A DNA stretch of 41,747 nt, from the NCBI GenBank assembly GCA_947479815.1, contig CANKAT010000023.1, forward strand, positions 1-41,747. Direction: 5' to 3'. Below are positions 29,534 through 37,977 of this stretch, one piece after another (position 1 is the first letter of the stretch; each line of letters opens with the position of its first letter). Below the pieces are notes generated by a model that was given only the letters and a program-made list of their open reading frames with translations, had not been told where the DNA came from and did not search any database. Made by a program: the position numbers and the translations under genes. Source of the stretch: Sphingobacteriaceae bacterium. Lineage in GTDB: Bacteria > Bacteroidota > Bacteroidia > Sphingobacteriales > Sphingobacteriaceae.

Positions 29534-31333
29534 ATGACTGAAATAAATAGGTATGCCATTATCCGTAAATGGGTCCTGATTGGATTTTTGACTCTGATCG
29601 TATTGATTTCAGGTATGGCCTTATATCTAAATTATTATTGGAAACCTATTATTACCGAAAGAATTAAGGAAGCCATTCATAAATCTACTGATGGTTTGTA
29701 TCGTATTGATTTCGACAATGTGAGGATCAATTTTGTTACAGGGAGAATGAATATTCTAAATATCCGTTTTACTCCGGATACCTTGGTATACAAGGCAATG
29801 AAAAGAGACAGTATTGCTCCCAGGCATTTGTACACAGTTGCTGTTGCTGAACTTATCCTGAAAAGAATCCAGCCCTGGAAGGTTTATTTTGACAGGGATC
29901 TGGAAATGGGAACAATAGAGATCGACCATCCTAGTTTGGAGCTTAATTTTACTGATTTAAAGAATAATAACGACACTTTGAAAGAAAATAAGCGTACCGC
30001 CTACCAGCGATTGGCTCCTTATTTGAAGTCGGTTAAGATTGGTGATATTATTTTCAAAAATGCCGACTTTAAATACATTGATCATAGCTTGAACGGAAGT
30101 AATGTAACGGCCCTAAAGAGCCTCTACATTAAGATTAGTGATCTTCTTATCGATTCTGCATCCCAATTTGATAAGTCGCGTCTGTATTATACTCGTGATA
30201 TATATGCAGAATTTATGGGATACAATACGATCACATTTGACAAAAATTACAGTGTTCAAATTAAGGAATTTAGAGCTTCAACTGCTGGCGCTTATGTTCG
30301 AATGAATGGCATTCGGGTAGTTCCGCGTTTTGGGGAAATGGAGTTTTCACGAAGATTTAAATTTCTTAAACCCCGTTACGCCATGAATATTCAAGAATTG
30401 CAGCTCAATAAGGTTGATTATGAACTTCTAAATACAGACCGACGAATTTCTGCTTCTGCATTGATTTTAAATAAGGCTAATTTGTCCATTTTTTTAAACA
30501 GACAGATTCCTGATTCGATAAGGAACAAGGGAATGAATTTTCCTCAGATAGCTTTGCAGCGTTTTAAATTGAATACCACAGTAGATTCAGTTTTATTGCA
30601 TAATTCCAGAGTAGATTATTCGGAGTATAATCCGGGTTCTCTTCGCAAAGGAAAAGTTACTTTCAGCCAAATAAATGGAACCATAACTAATGTAACGAAC
30701 GATTCGATTAGGCTCATCAAAAACAAATACAGTGATGTGAAGCTTACTTCACTCCTCATGGATCGGGGCAGACTAGATGTAACTATGAAATTTAATCTGA
30801 ATGATCCTGGTGGAGCATTTGCATTCGGTGGCCGATTCGGTAATTTTGATGCAGACATACTTAACTCTGCGATTAGGCCTCTGTCTCTAATTGAGATCAA
30901 ATCTGGGTTTATTGATAAAATAATATTCAATGGAACCGGCAGTTTAAAAGGTGTAAGGGGTAAACTGACTTGTTTTTATCAGGATCTTAAGATAGCCCTG
31001 CTTAAAATGAGTGGTAATACAATCAGGCTGAAAAGAAAAGGAATTGCTTCGATCTTTGCAAATATCCTAATCATAAAAGATGATAATCCATCTCCGGGGG
31101 CATCTGTAAGGTCGTCTAATTTTCTATTTAACCGTCCACAACATTCTTCCTTTTTTAATATGATATTCAAAGGCTTTGCTGGAGCTTTACTCGAGACCAT
31201 TGGTTTTGATTCTGCTACACAGAAGGAGATCAAAGTCAGATTGCGGAAAATGGAAAACGAACGTATCGCCAGAGATGGACGTAGAGACAATAGGTTGAGG
31301 AAAAGAGATGCACGTAGGAGTAATAGAAATTGA
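29534..31333 (+). CDS. AsmA-like membrane-anchored protein
   Basis: A 599-residue protein with one N-terminal transmembrane helix (about 12-32: WVLIGFLTLIVLISGMALYL). It is followed by a long beta-rich region with the openings typical of AsmA/TamB-like proteins (ITERIKEAIHKSTDGLYRID, FDNVRINFVTGRMNILNIRF, MGTIEIDHPSLELNF). Near 425-490 is a segment like the AsmA-C region (DPGGAFAFGGRFGNFDADIL, RPLSLIEIKSGFIDKIIFNG), and the end is a basic tail (ENERIARDGRRDNRLRKRDA). Proteins of this kind are thought to move lipids between membranes; this role is from family knowledge. It stands alone with its own promoter. Confidence 0.75.
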   Translation: MTEINRYAIIRKWVLIGFLTLIVLISGMALYLNYYWKPIITERIKEAIHKSTDGLYRIDFDNVRINFVTGRMNILNIRFTPDTLVYKAMKRDSIAPRHLYTVAVAELILKRIQPWKVYFDRDLEMGTIEIDHPSLELNFTDLKNNNDTLKENKRTAYQRLAPYLKSVKIGDIIFKNADFKYIDHSLNGSNVTALKSLYIKISDLLIDSASQFDKSRLYYTRDIYAEFMGYNTITFDKNYSVQIKEFRASTAGAYVRMNGIRVVPRFGEMEFSRRFKFLKPRYAMNIQELQLNKVDYELLNTDRRISASALILNKANLSIFLNRQIPDSIRNKGMNFPQIALQRFKLNTTVDSVLLHNSRVDYSEYNPGSLRKGKVTFSQINGTITNVTNDSIRLIKNKYSDVKLTSLLMDRGRLDVTMKFNLNDPGGAFAFGGRFGNFDADILNSAIRPLSLIEIKSGFIDKIIFNGTGSLKGVRGKLTCFYQDLKIALLKMSGNTIRLKRKGIASIFANILIIKDDNPSPGASVRSSNFLFNRPQHSSFFNMIFKGFAGALLETIGFDSATQKEIKVRLRKMENERIARDGRRDNRLRKRDARRSNRN

Positions 31334-31433
31334 GGCAATTATTACGTTAATTCATTTCTTATACATGATTGACTCTGAGATTATTTGAATGCCGAAAATT
31401 CGGCAAATCAAGCTCCATTAATAGTTTTTTTAA

Positions 31434-31464
31434 ACAAAAAAAGCTGCATAATTTTAGCAGCTTT
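31434..31464 (-). terminator. ilvE terminator
   Basis: AAAGCTGC (31440-31447) pairs with GCAGCTTT (31457-31464). On the minus strand, the direction of ilvE, the stem is followed by seven T's. Next to it a second small palindrome (GCCGAA/TTCGGC, 31391-31404) lies toward the AsmA-like gene. Confidence 0.88.
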
Positions 31465-31486
31465 ATGATAATCAAATTAATATTCT

Positions 31487-32557
31487 TTATTGTCCTACCA
31501 TATAATTCCATCCAAATTCATCTACTGATCTACCATAGCGTAAGTTATTTAGCGTATTCAAAACCTTGTTTGAAAATACACGCTGTGCAGGATCCGGAAG
31601 GGTATAAAGCGCTCCATTATGTCCAATTTCAGCAATGTGTGCAATGGTTGCAGCAGTTCCTACACCAAAGGCATCAGAAATGCGACCTTCTTTAATTCCG
31701 GTGATGATTTCATCCACAGAAATTCTGCGTTCTTCAATGTTTAAATTCCAATTTCTGGCCAATGTAAGAACAGTATCACGGGTTACGCCTTTCAGAATCG
31801 TATCCCTTGTTGAAGGAGTAATTAATGTCCCATCCATCAGGAACATCACATTAGCAGCTCCTAGCTCTTCAATGTATGCATGTTCACGTGAATCAGTCCA
31901 AATTAACTGGTCAAATCCTTCCTGGGTAGCTTTTAAATTGGGTAGCATCGAGCCACCATAATTTCCAGCAGCTTTTGCAAAACCAAAACCTCCATCGCAG
32001 GCTCTTGAATAATGGGTCTCAATTTTAACTTTTAGGTTCTTCGAAAAATAAGGGCCTACTGGTCCGGTTAAAACCATGTATTTATAACTAGTTGATGGAG
32101 TAACTCCAAGGAATGGATCAGTGGCAAACATGAATGGCCTGATATACAAGGAATGATTTTCTTTTCCCGGAACCCAGTCTCTGTCAATGTCTACCAATGT
32201 AGCAATACTTTGTAAAAATGTTTGTATAGGTAGCTCAGGCATACACAAACGTCGCGCAGAAAGGTTAAAACGTTCCGCGTTTTTATCCGGACGGAAGATT
32301 GAAACCTTGCCATTGGCATGTTTGTAGGCTTTAATGCCTTCAAAAAATGTTTGACCGTAATGAAGTGCTGATATCGCCGGATTAATACCGATCTCTCCGA
32401 AGGGAAGGATCTGGAAGTTTTTCCATTCGCCATCGCTGTAATCTGCCATGAACATATGATCGGAAAAAGTTTTTCCAAAGGGCAAATTATCGAAATCGGT
32501 TTCAGCTAAGCGTGATTTCGCAGTTTTAGTTATAGAGATATTAAGTTTATCAGACAC
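31487..32557 (-). CDS. ilvE: Branched-chain amino acid aminotransferase
   Basis: A 356-residue PLP enzyme (class IV fold) that interconverts Val, Leu and Ile with their 2-oxo acids. It is of the longer eukaryote-like BCAT type: DNLPFGKTFSDHMFMADYSD, LHYGQTFFEGIKAYKHANGK, RPDKNAERFNLSARRLCMPE, the catalytic Lys in GFGFAKAAGNYGGSMLPNLK, and the cofactor residues in YIEELGAANVMFLMDG and TPSTRDTILKGVTR. The length fits the family. It is preceded by a heptamer array that separates it from the phosphoserine phosphatase gene. Confidence 0.95.
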   Translation of the reverse strand: MSDKLNISITKTAKSRLAETDFDNLPFGKTFSDHMFMADYSDGEWKNFQILPFGEIGINPAISALHYGQTFFEGIKAYKHANGKVSIFRPDKNAERFNLSARRLCMPELPIQTFLQSIATLVDIDRDWVPGKENHSLYIRPFMFATDPFLGVTPSTSYKYMVLTGPVGPYFSKNLKVKIETHYSRACDGGFGFAKAAGNYGGSMLPNLKATQEGFDQLIWTDSREHAYIEELGAANVMFLMDGTLITPSTRDTILKGVTRDTVLTLARNWNLNIEERRISVDEIITGIKEGRISDAFGVGTAATIAHIAEIGHNGALYTLPDPAQRVFSNKVLNTLNNLRYGRSVDEFGWNYMVGQ

Positions 32558-32630
32558 CTTGGTATTGTTTAGAATATTTGCGCAATTTAATGATTTTTGT
32601 TCGAAAACAGTATTGAAACCTCCTTTTTTT

Positions 32631-32712
32631 AGCTTTCGGCTTTCTCCTTTCAGCTTTCCCCTTTTAGCTTTCCGCTTTTAGCTTTTAGCTTTCAGCTTTC
32701 TCCTTTCAGCTT
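32631..32712. repeat. Heptamer array between ilvE and the SerB-like gene
   Basis: Eleven consecutive 7-bp units in perfect register (agctttc, ggctttc, tcctttc, agctttc, ccctttt, agctttc, cgctttt, agctttt, agctttc, agctttc, tcctttc), then agctt. The array runs right into the TAA stop codon of the SerB-like gene (32711-32713). It has the same period but different letters from the arrays at 21.7, 24.0 and 36.3 kb. Confidence 0.85.
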
Positions 32713-34003
32713 AATAAAGAATCCTGAACTTAATAGTATGATTGATCTGTTTCAAGGCTTTCAATACTTTTTTATCATATTCATCACTCACATCGGTAAT
32801 TACATAACCAATGCTTGGGTTGGTCATTAGGTACTGTCCTACAATATTAATGTGATGGTCGGCGAATACTTTGTTGATTTGAGCCATAATGCCCGGCATA
32901 TTTTTGTGGATATGTATCAAGCGATGTGCTCCTTTAATACGTGGAAGCTGCAGATTCGGAAAATTTGCACTCACGAAGGTATGACCATGATTAATAAAAT
33001 TAATCATCCTTTTGGCTATAAATTCGGGGTTTCTAGGGCTGTTCTTCGGGTCGTCAAAAATTACAATACCCATATCAGTACACAGTCCGTGCGAAAGCTT
33101 CGATTCACTTTTACCCAGATAACCGATGGTCTTTAATTTTACCGCGCGTTCCAGTTTTTCACGGTCCAGTATTTCGCCATTGGCTAGTAACATCATTCCT
33201 ACATCGGCTACATATTTTTCTTCAAAACTTGACTTATGACGGATAGAAAAACCATCTTTTTTTAATGCTTGGATAGCCAGTTCAGGAACATCTCCGATCA
33301 CCAAGCAAAGAATTCTGTTTTTGGGATAAGAAATAGCTCTTGGAAGGTTATTGACGTATAAAAATTCATCAAAACTTGGTGTAACATGATCAGCCTTTTC
33401 AGCAACAGTTTTACGTTCAATATTTTCGGTAAAGGCGTAAAATTTCTTGATCATCCCAAATTCCTTAAGCTGGAAATCTGAATGCCCGTCGCCTATACCA
33501 TAAATATCGCCTTTAAGATTTAGCTCTTTCAACAAGGTTACTTTTCCTCCTTCATTTGAAAGCGGGTTTTTTTCATCATAACCGATGATTCTATCTTGAT
33601 CATCGAAAATAAAGGTATTGGCGTAAATATTTTCTTTCAGGATATGATAGGGAAGAACAACTGGAATAATAAATTCTTTAAATCCACCAGATACGATTAG
33701 GGCGGATGCTGAATGTTTCTTGAAGAATGTTTTATTTCTGGAGAAGGAAGAAGACACTTTCTTTTTAAGTACTGAAATCAATTGCTTTAAATGGTCGCGG
33801 TTTGCTTCTAAAAGTCGTACCCTCCCAGTCAGGCTTTCACGGAAAGACATTTTACCCTCCATCGCTAAATTGGTCAGATCTTCAATTTTTTGGTAGATCA
33901 TTTCCCTGTCGGGATGGCTTTGTAATGAGATACGGGCTAATTCATCAAGCGCCTCCACTTGAGTAAATGTACTGTCGAAATCTATGATGTAAAACTGCTT
34001 CAA
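32711..34003 (-). CDS. Phosphoserine phosphatase fused to SerA-derived ACT module
   Basis: A 430-residue two-part protein. Residues 1-210 are a SerB-type HAD phosphatase: nucleophile motif D8-F-D10-S-T, Ser in ALIVSGGF, and GIGDGHSDFQL near residue 165. Residues about 228-430 resemble E. coli SerA with its middle removed: a substrate-domain-like part (NRILCLVIGDVPELAIQALK, LKTIGYLGKSESKL, GIVIFDDP), no NAD-binding Rossmann domain, then SerA's end (HGHTFVSANFPNLQLP, LIHIHKNMPGIMAQINKVFA) with an ACT domain that in SerA binds serine. So the enzyme likely makes serine from phosphoserine under serine feedback. It starts 22 bp after the epimerase gene. Related proteins may exist in sister taxa. 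Confidence 0.85.
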   Translation of the reverse strand: MKQFYIIDFDSTFTQVEALDELARISLQSHPDREMIYQKIEDLTNLAMEGKMSFRESLTGRVRLLEANRDHLKQLISVLKKKVSSSFSRNKTFFKKHSASALIVSGGFKEFIIPVVLPYHILKENIYANTFIFDDQDRIIGYDEKNPLSNEGGKVTLLKELNLKGDIYGIGDGHSDFQLKEFGMIKKFYAFTENIERKTVAEKADHVTPSFDEFLYVNNLPRAISYPKNRILCLVIGDVPELAIQALKKDGFSIRHKSSFEEKYVADVGMMLLANGEILDREKLERAVKLKTIGYLGKSESKLSHGLCTDMGIVIFDDPKNSPRNPEFIAKRMINFINHGHTFVSANFPNLQLPRIKGAHRLIHIHKNMPGIMAQINKVFADHHINIVGQYLMTNPSIGYVITDVSDEYDKKVLKALKQINHTIKFRILY

Positions 34004-34025
34004 TGGATCGTTGTTTTGAATATTA

Positions 34026-34991
34026 TTATTGAAAATCTCGGCAAATCTCGCCGATAGAATCTTTAATGGATTTAAATTCCAAATTTAAGGTCTTTTTAAT
34101 TTTATTATTAGAATACTTTCGTTTTTTAAAGGCACTGTTTGCTGTATCTTTTGTCAGGTTGAATTTTTTGCCTGTAAAGGCAGCAATAATTCGTGTCCCA
34201 ATATAGGCTAATTGCATCATCCAGGGTTTTAGGGCAATTTCTGGCGGAACTTTCTTAAAATTCAAGGCAATTTCAGTAAAAAAATCGCGATAGCTCCAGT
34301 TCTCGGCATTAATTATGAAGCGTTCATCAGAAATATCTGAATCCATTAATAAGATCATGGCTTTTGCGACATCTTCAACATGAACATAGCCAAAACTTCC
34401 TCCCGGATAGTATTTCAAGCCTTTTTTAATGGTTTCAAATAAGGCACCGCTACCTTGTTTGCCAGCATTTTTACCAATAATGATCGATGGATTCACGATT
34501 ATGGTATTCAAACCTTCGGCAGTGGCTCTGAAAACCTCCATTTCACTCTCATATTTTGAGATCGAATAGGCGCTGCGGTCTGTAGAATATTCCCATTGAT
34601 CTTTTTCGGTGATGAATTCGTCTTTATTATTTTCGCCCAATGCTGCAACCGAACTAACATGTAAGAAGCGGGAAATATTTTTTTCAATAGAAGCATTGAG
34701 CAGATTTACTGTGCCCTCCACATTTATCTTGTTCATTTTTTTCTTATCGGCAGGGTCAAAAGATATAAATGCAGCACAATGATATACCTTACTGATACCT
34801 TCCATGGCATCGTTCAGCGCAAAATAATCTAGGATATCGGCTTTAAACCATTCAATTTTTTTTTCGTTTTTGAGCAATGCCGGTATTACGGATTTATCAC
34901 GCATGATTGCCCTGACTTGTTCACCTTTGAGAAGCAATTGTCTGATTAATTCTGAGCCTAAAAACCCGGTAGCACCGGTAACTAAAATCAT
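34026..34991 (-). CDS. NAD-dependent epimerase/dehydratase-like reductase
   Basis: A 321-residue extended SDR. NAD(P)-binding is at the start (MILVTGATGFLGSELIRQLL), substrate-side features are in VYHCAAFISFDP and LHVSSVAALGE, and the catalytic YxxxK is in AYSISKYESEMEV. The C-terminal part (RFIINAENWSYRDFFTEIAL) is like that of dihydroflavonol-4-reductase/3-beta-HSD relatives. The substrate is not clear. It is the first gene of a two-gene leftward operon with the SerB-like gene and is divergent from the arginase-like gene. Confidence 0.9.
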   Translation of the reverse strand: MILVTGATGFLGSELIRQLLLKGEQVRAIMRDKSVIPALLKNEKKIEWFKADILDYFALNDAMEGISKVYHCAAFISFDPADKKKMNKINVEGTVNLLNASIEKNISRFLHVSSVAALGENNKDEFITEKDQWEYSTDRSAYSISKYESEMEVFRATAEGLNTIIVNPSIIIGKNAGKQGSGALFETIKKGLKYYPGGSFGYVHVEDVAKAMILLMDSDISDERFIINAENWSYRDFFTEIALNFKKVPPEIALKPWMMQLAYIGTRIIAAFTGKKFNLTKDTANSAFKKRKYSNNKIKKTLNLEFKSIKDSIGEICRDFQ

Positions 34992-35150
34992 CCGGATGAA
35001 TTTTTTTAAATGCTTTCAAAAGTAACTGAATAAACTGATATTTGCTTTGAGAATACTCAAAAACTAATAATCTTCAGTTTTCCCAAAACATCTTTAAATT
35101 GGGGAGTTGAAGATCATTGTATTTATCAATTAACAGGTGCAAAATAAATT

Positions 35151-36332
35151 ATGTCATTATCCGATTTTCTAAGTCCTGTTGATTTGAATAGCCTGACTCC
35201 TGAAGATGGTTTTTATACCAGTCATCTAGGCTCAAAAATTGTTGTTTACCAAACTGATTTTCCAGATCTGGATGATAATCAATTTGATGTGGCCCTAATT
35301 GGAGTTCTTGAAGATCGTAATTCGATAAATAATAAGGGAACAGCTAAAGCTCCAGATTTGTTCAGAAGAAAATTTTATGAGCTGAATGAAGGTAATTATG
35401 TTACTCGCATTGTTGACCTTGGAAATATAAAGGCGGGAAATCAGGTTTCAGATACCTATGTAGCATTGAAGCTAGTGGTTGCCGAACTGATCAGCAAAAA
35501 TATTCTGCCAATTATTATTGGTGGAGGTCAAGACCTTACCTATCCGCAATTCATGGCTTATGAGGAACTGGAGCAAAAAGTAGATCTCTTGGTTGTTGAT
35601 TCCCATTTTGATCTGGATGAAAATTCGGACGATACGATTGAGACCAACTCAGCATCCTACCTCAATAAAATATTTCTACACCAGCCTAACTTCCTGTTTA
35701 ACTTTAGCAATATCGGTTATCAAACCTTCTTTGTTAATCAGGAAAGTCTGAAGGTGATGGATAAATTTTACTTTGACGTTCACCGCCTGGGTGATTTTAC
35801 AAATAGTGTGAGTACAGCAGAGCCAATTATCCGCAATGCGAATATGATCAGCTTTGATATTTCAGCGATCAGATCTTCAGATGCAGCTGGAAATGGTAAT
35901 GCAAGTCCCAATGGTTTTTATGGGGAGGATGCCTGTCAGATTGCACGTTATGCAGGAATAAATGATAAATTGTCGTCTATCGGATTTTATGAATACAATC
36001 CTGAACATGACCCCAAGGGGCAAACGGCTATGCTGCTTTCTCAGATGATATGGTATTTTATCGATGGATTTTATAACCGGAAAAAAGAATTTCCGATGCT
36101 TCCAAAATCGCGATATATTACTTTCCGTACTAGCCTGAAAGATGGCTCGCATGAGCTTGTATTTATAAAGAGTAAGAAATCTGACCGTTGGTGGATGCAG
36201 GTTCCTTATCCTACAGGATCATCTAGGAATGCAAGGCATCATCTGGTACCCTGCAGCTATGAAGATTATCAGCTGGCAAATGCTGGCGAAATGCCAGATT
36301 TATGGTTGCGAACGTATCAGAAATTGAATTGA
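35151..36332 (+). CDS. Arginase-fold protein (formimidoylglutamase-like), atypical metal site
   Basis: A 393-residue ureohydrolase-fold protein. The three metal motifs are at the right places but altered: GGDHS is GGGQD (Q127 for the His ligand); DAHxD is intact as D150-S-H152-F-D154; and SFDxD is SFDIS (D236 kept, S238 for the next Asp). So four of six dimanganese ligands are seen. Similar proteins in Bacteroidota are named formimidoylglutamase, but the lost ligands make an active two-metal centre doubtful. The N-terminus (SLSDFLSPVDLNSLTPEDG) and the extra C-terminus (SRYITFRTSLKDGSHELVFI, WWMQVPYP) are not in classic arginases. It is followed by a heptamer array and xylB. Confidence 0.85.
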   Translation: MSLSDFLSPVDLNSLTPEDGFYTSHLGSKIVVYQTDFPDLDDNQFDVALIGVLEDRNSINNKGTAKAPDLFRRKFYELNEGNYVTRIVDLGNIKAGNQVSDTYVALKLVVAELISKNILPIIIGGGQDLTYPQFMAYEELEQKVDLLVVDSHFDLDENSDDTIETNSASYLNKIFLHQPNFLFNFSNIGYQTFFVNQESLKVMDKFYFDVHRLGDFTNSVSTAEPIIRNANMISFDISAIRSSDAAGNGNASPNGFYGEDACQIARYAGINDKLSSIGFYEYNPEHDPKGQTAMLLSQMIWYFIDGFYNRKKEFPMLPKSRYITFRTSLKDGSHELVFIKSKKSDRWWMQVPYPTGSSRNARHHLVPCSYEDYQLANAGEMPDLWLRTYQKLN

Positions 36333-36443
36333 GTTCTAAGTTCTAAGTTATAAGTAATAAGTTGTAAGTAATAAGTTATCAGACCTCATACCTCATACTT
36401 CATACCTCAGACCTCAGACCTCATACCTCATACCTCAGATAAC
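36332..36443. repeat. Sixteen-unit heptamer array abutting xylB
   Basis: Sixteen 7-bp units in exact register over 112 bp: agttcta, agttcta, agttata, agtaata, agttgta, agtaata, agttatc, agacctc, atacctc, atacttc, atacctc, agacctc, agacctc, atacctc, atacctc and agataac. The array begins at the last base of the arginase-like stop codon and ends 6 bp before the xylB ATG, so it forms the whole intergenic region and would provide the leader of xylB. Confidence 0.9.
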
Positions 36444-36449
36444 CCTACT

Positions 36450-37922
36450 ATGCTTCTACTCGGAATTGACCTCGGCACCTCATCCATTAAAGTTTCAGTT
36501 ATTGATTCTGCTACACAGCGGTGTCTTTGCACTGTACAATATCCAGACACCGAAACACTAATTATTGCGGAACAAGCGGGTTGGGCTGAACAGTCGCCTG
36601 AGCTATGGTGGGAAAATATACAACAGGCGATTCTTAAAGCTCATGCTTTAAAAGTGTATGATCCTGATGCTATTGGAGCTATTGGAATTGCTTATCAGAT
36701 GCACGGATTAGTACTGGTTGATAAGCAGCAAAAGGTGATTAGGAATTCTATTATTTGGTGCGATAGTAGAGCGGTAGAGATTGGTAATAATGCTTTTAAA
36801 GCTATTGGAGAAGAAAAATGCCTCTCAGACTTGTTAAATTCTCCCGGTAATTTTACGGCTTCAAAATTGGCATGGGTCAAGCAAAATGAACCTGCTATTT
36901 TTGAGCAAATACATAAGGTGATGCTTCCTGGCGATTTTATAGCAATGAAGCTCACAGGCGAGATTAGTACCAGTATTTCTGCACTTTCTGAAGGTATTTT
37001 CTGGGATTTTAAGAACGATGAACTTTCCAAAGATGTTTTTGGATATTATGGATTTGATACCGCTATCATTCCCAAAATCTTGCCAGTATTTTCTGAACAT
37101 GGTAAGCTGGATAAGGCTATTGCCGCTAAACTTTCTCTTGCTTCAGATACTGTTGTTACGTATAAATCAGGCGATCAGCCAAATAATGCGCTATCTCTGA
37201 ATGTTTTAAAGCCCGGAGAGGTTGCTGCAAATGGGGGTACTTCGGGAGTTATTTATGGTGTTTCTGATAAGCTAACCTATGATGAGCAGTCAAGAATAAA
37301 CACCTTTGCGCATGTGAATTATACCCTGAAGCAACAACGTCTTGGGGTTTTACTGTGTATCAACGGAACAGGAATTTTGAACCGTTGGGTTAAAGATGTG
37401 GTGGCATCGGGGCTAAGCTACGATACTATGAATTTGGAAGCTGCTCAGATTCCAGTAGGAAGTCAGGGTTTGAGGATACTACCTTTTGGAAATGGAGCAG
37501 AGCGCATGTTGAATAACCGAAATATAGGCGCTCATTTTCACCATATCGACTTCAATCTTCATAGTCGTTCGCACATTTTCAGGGCTGTTCAGGAAGGAAT
37601 TGCATTTGCTTTCCGCTATGGCCTGGATATCATGCGTGGAAATGGGATGAACCCCAGCCTAATTCGTGCCGGACAGGCGAATATGTTTTCTAGTGAACTC
37701 TTTATACAAGCTTTTGTTAATTCTTGTGGGGTACCTCTTGAGCTACATAGCAATGAAGGCAGTATTGGTGCGGCCATTGGCGCCGGTATTGGAAAAGGAG
37801 AATTTACTACAGAAAATGCATTCAGCAATGTGAGGGCTTTGAAAGTTGTAGAACCGAAAAAGGATTCAGAATACGAGACTGTTTATCAAGAGTGGAAGGC
37901 GCTGTTGAATAAGCATTTGTAG
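36450..37922 (+). CDS. xylB: Xylulokinase
   Basis: A 490-residue FGGY-family sugar kinase that phosphorylates D-xylulose to xylulose 5-phosphate, entering the pentose phosphate pathway. The N-terminal ATPase half has GIDLGTSSIKVSVIDS; the sugar pocket has GIAYQMHGLVLVD and CDSRAVEIG. The C-terminal half has GDQPNNALSLNVLKPGEV and GGTSGVIYG, plus GIAFAFRYGLDIM and GSIGAAIGAGIG near the end. Length is typical. The start lies 6 bp after the heptamer array, so no ordinary leader or Shine-Dalgarno site is visible. xylA follows downstream of the oppositely oriented CE15 gene. Confidence 0.94.
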   Translation: MLLLGIDLGTSSIKVSVIDSATQRCLCTVQYPDTETLIIAEQAGWAEQSPELWWENIQQAILKAHALKVYDPDAIGAIGIAYQMHGLVLVDKQQKVIRNSIIWCDSRAVEIGNNAFKAIGEEKCLSDLLNSPGNFTASKLAWVKQNEPAIFEQIHKVMLPGDFIAMKLTGEISTSISALSEGIFWDFKNDELSKDVFGYYGFDTAIIPKILPVFSEHGKLDKAIAAKLSLASDTVVTYKSGDQPNNALSLNVLKPGEVAANGGTSGVIYGVSDKLTYDEQSRINTFAHVNYTLKQQRLGVLLCINGTGILNRWVKDVVASGLSYDTMNLEAAQIPVGSQGLRILPFGNGAERMLNNRNIGAHFHHIDFNLHSRSHIFRAVQEGIAFAFRYGLDIMRGNGMNPSLIRAGQANMFSSELFIQAFVNSCGVPLELHSNEGSIGAAIGAGIGKGEFTTENAFSNVRALKVVEPKKDSEYETVYQEWKALLNKHL

Positions 37923-37941
37923 TGTTTTCTGGTTTTATTAG

Positions 37942-37967
37942 AGCGCACGCGGCACGCCTGCGCTAGC
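37942..37967. repeat. REP-like palindrome, copy 1
   Basis: AGCGCACGCG, loop GCA, CGCCTGCGCT, then agc: a 10-bp stem with one mismatch. It lies 10 bp before the CE15 stop codon, between the convergent xylB and CE15 genes, where it could also act as a transcription barrier. A close copy is at 39268-39294. Confidence 0.82.
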
Positions 37968-37977
37968 ACTTTTACTG

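Noticed and set aside
31369-31695. Plus-strand open frame over the end of ilvE
   Set aside because: It is antisense to ilvE and spans the ilvE terminator; no recognisable protein.
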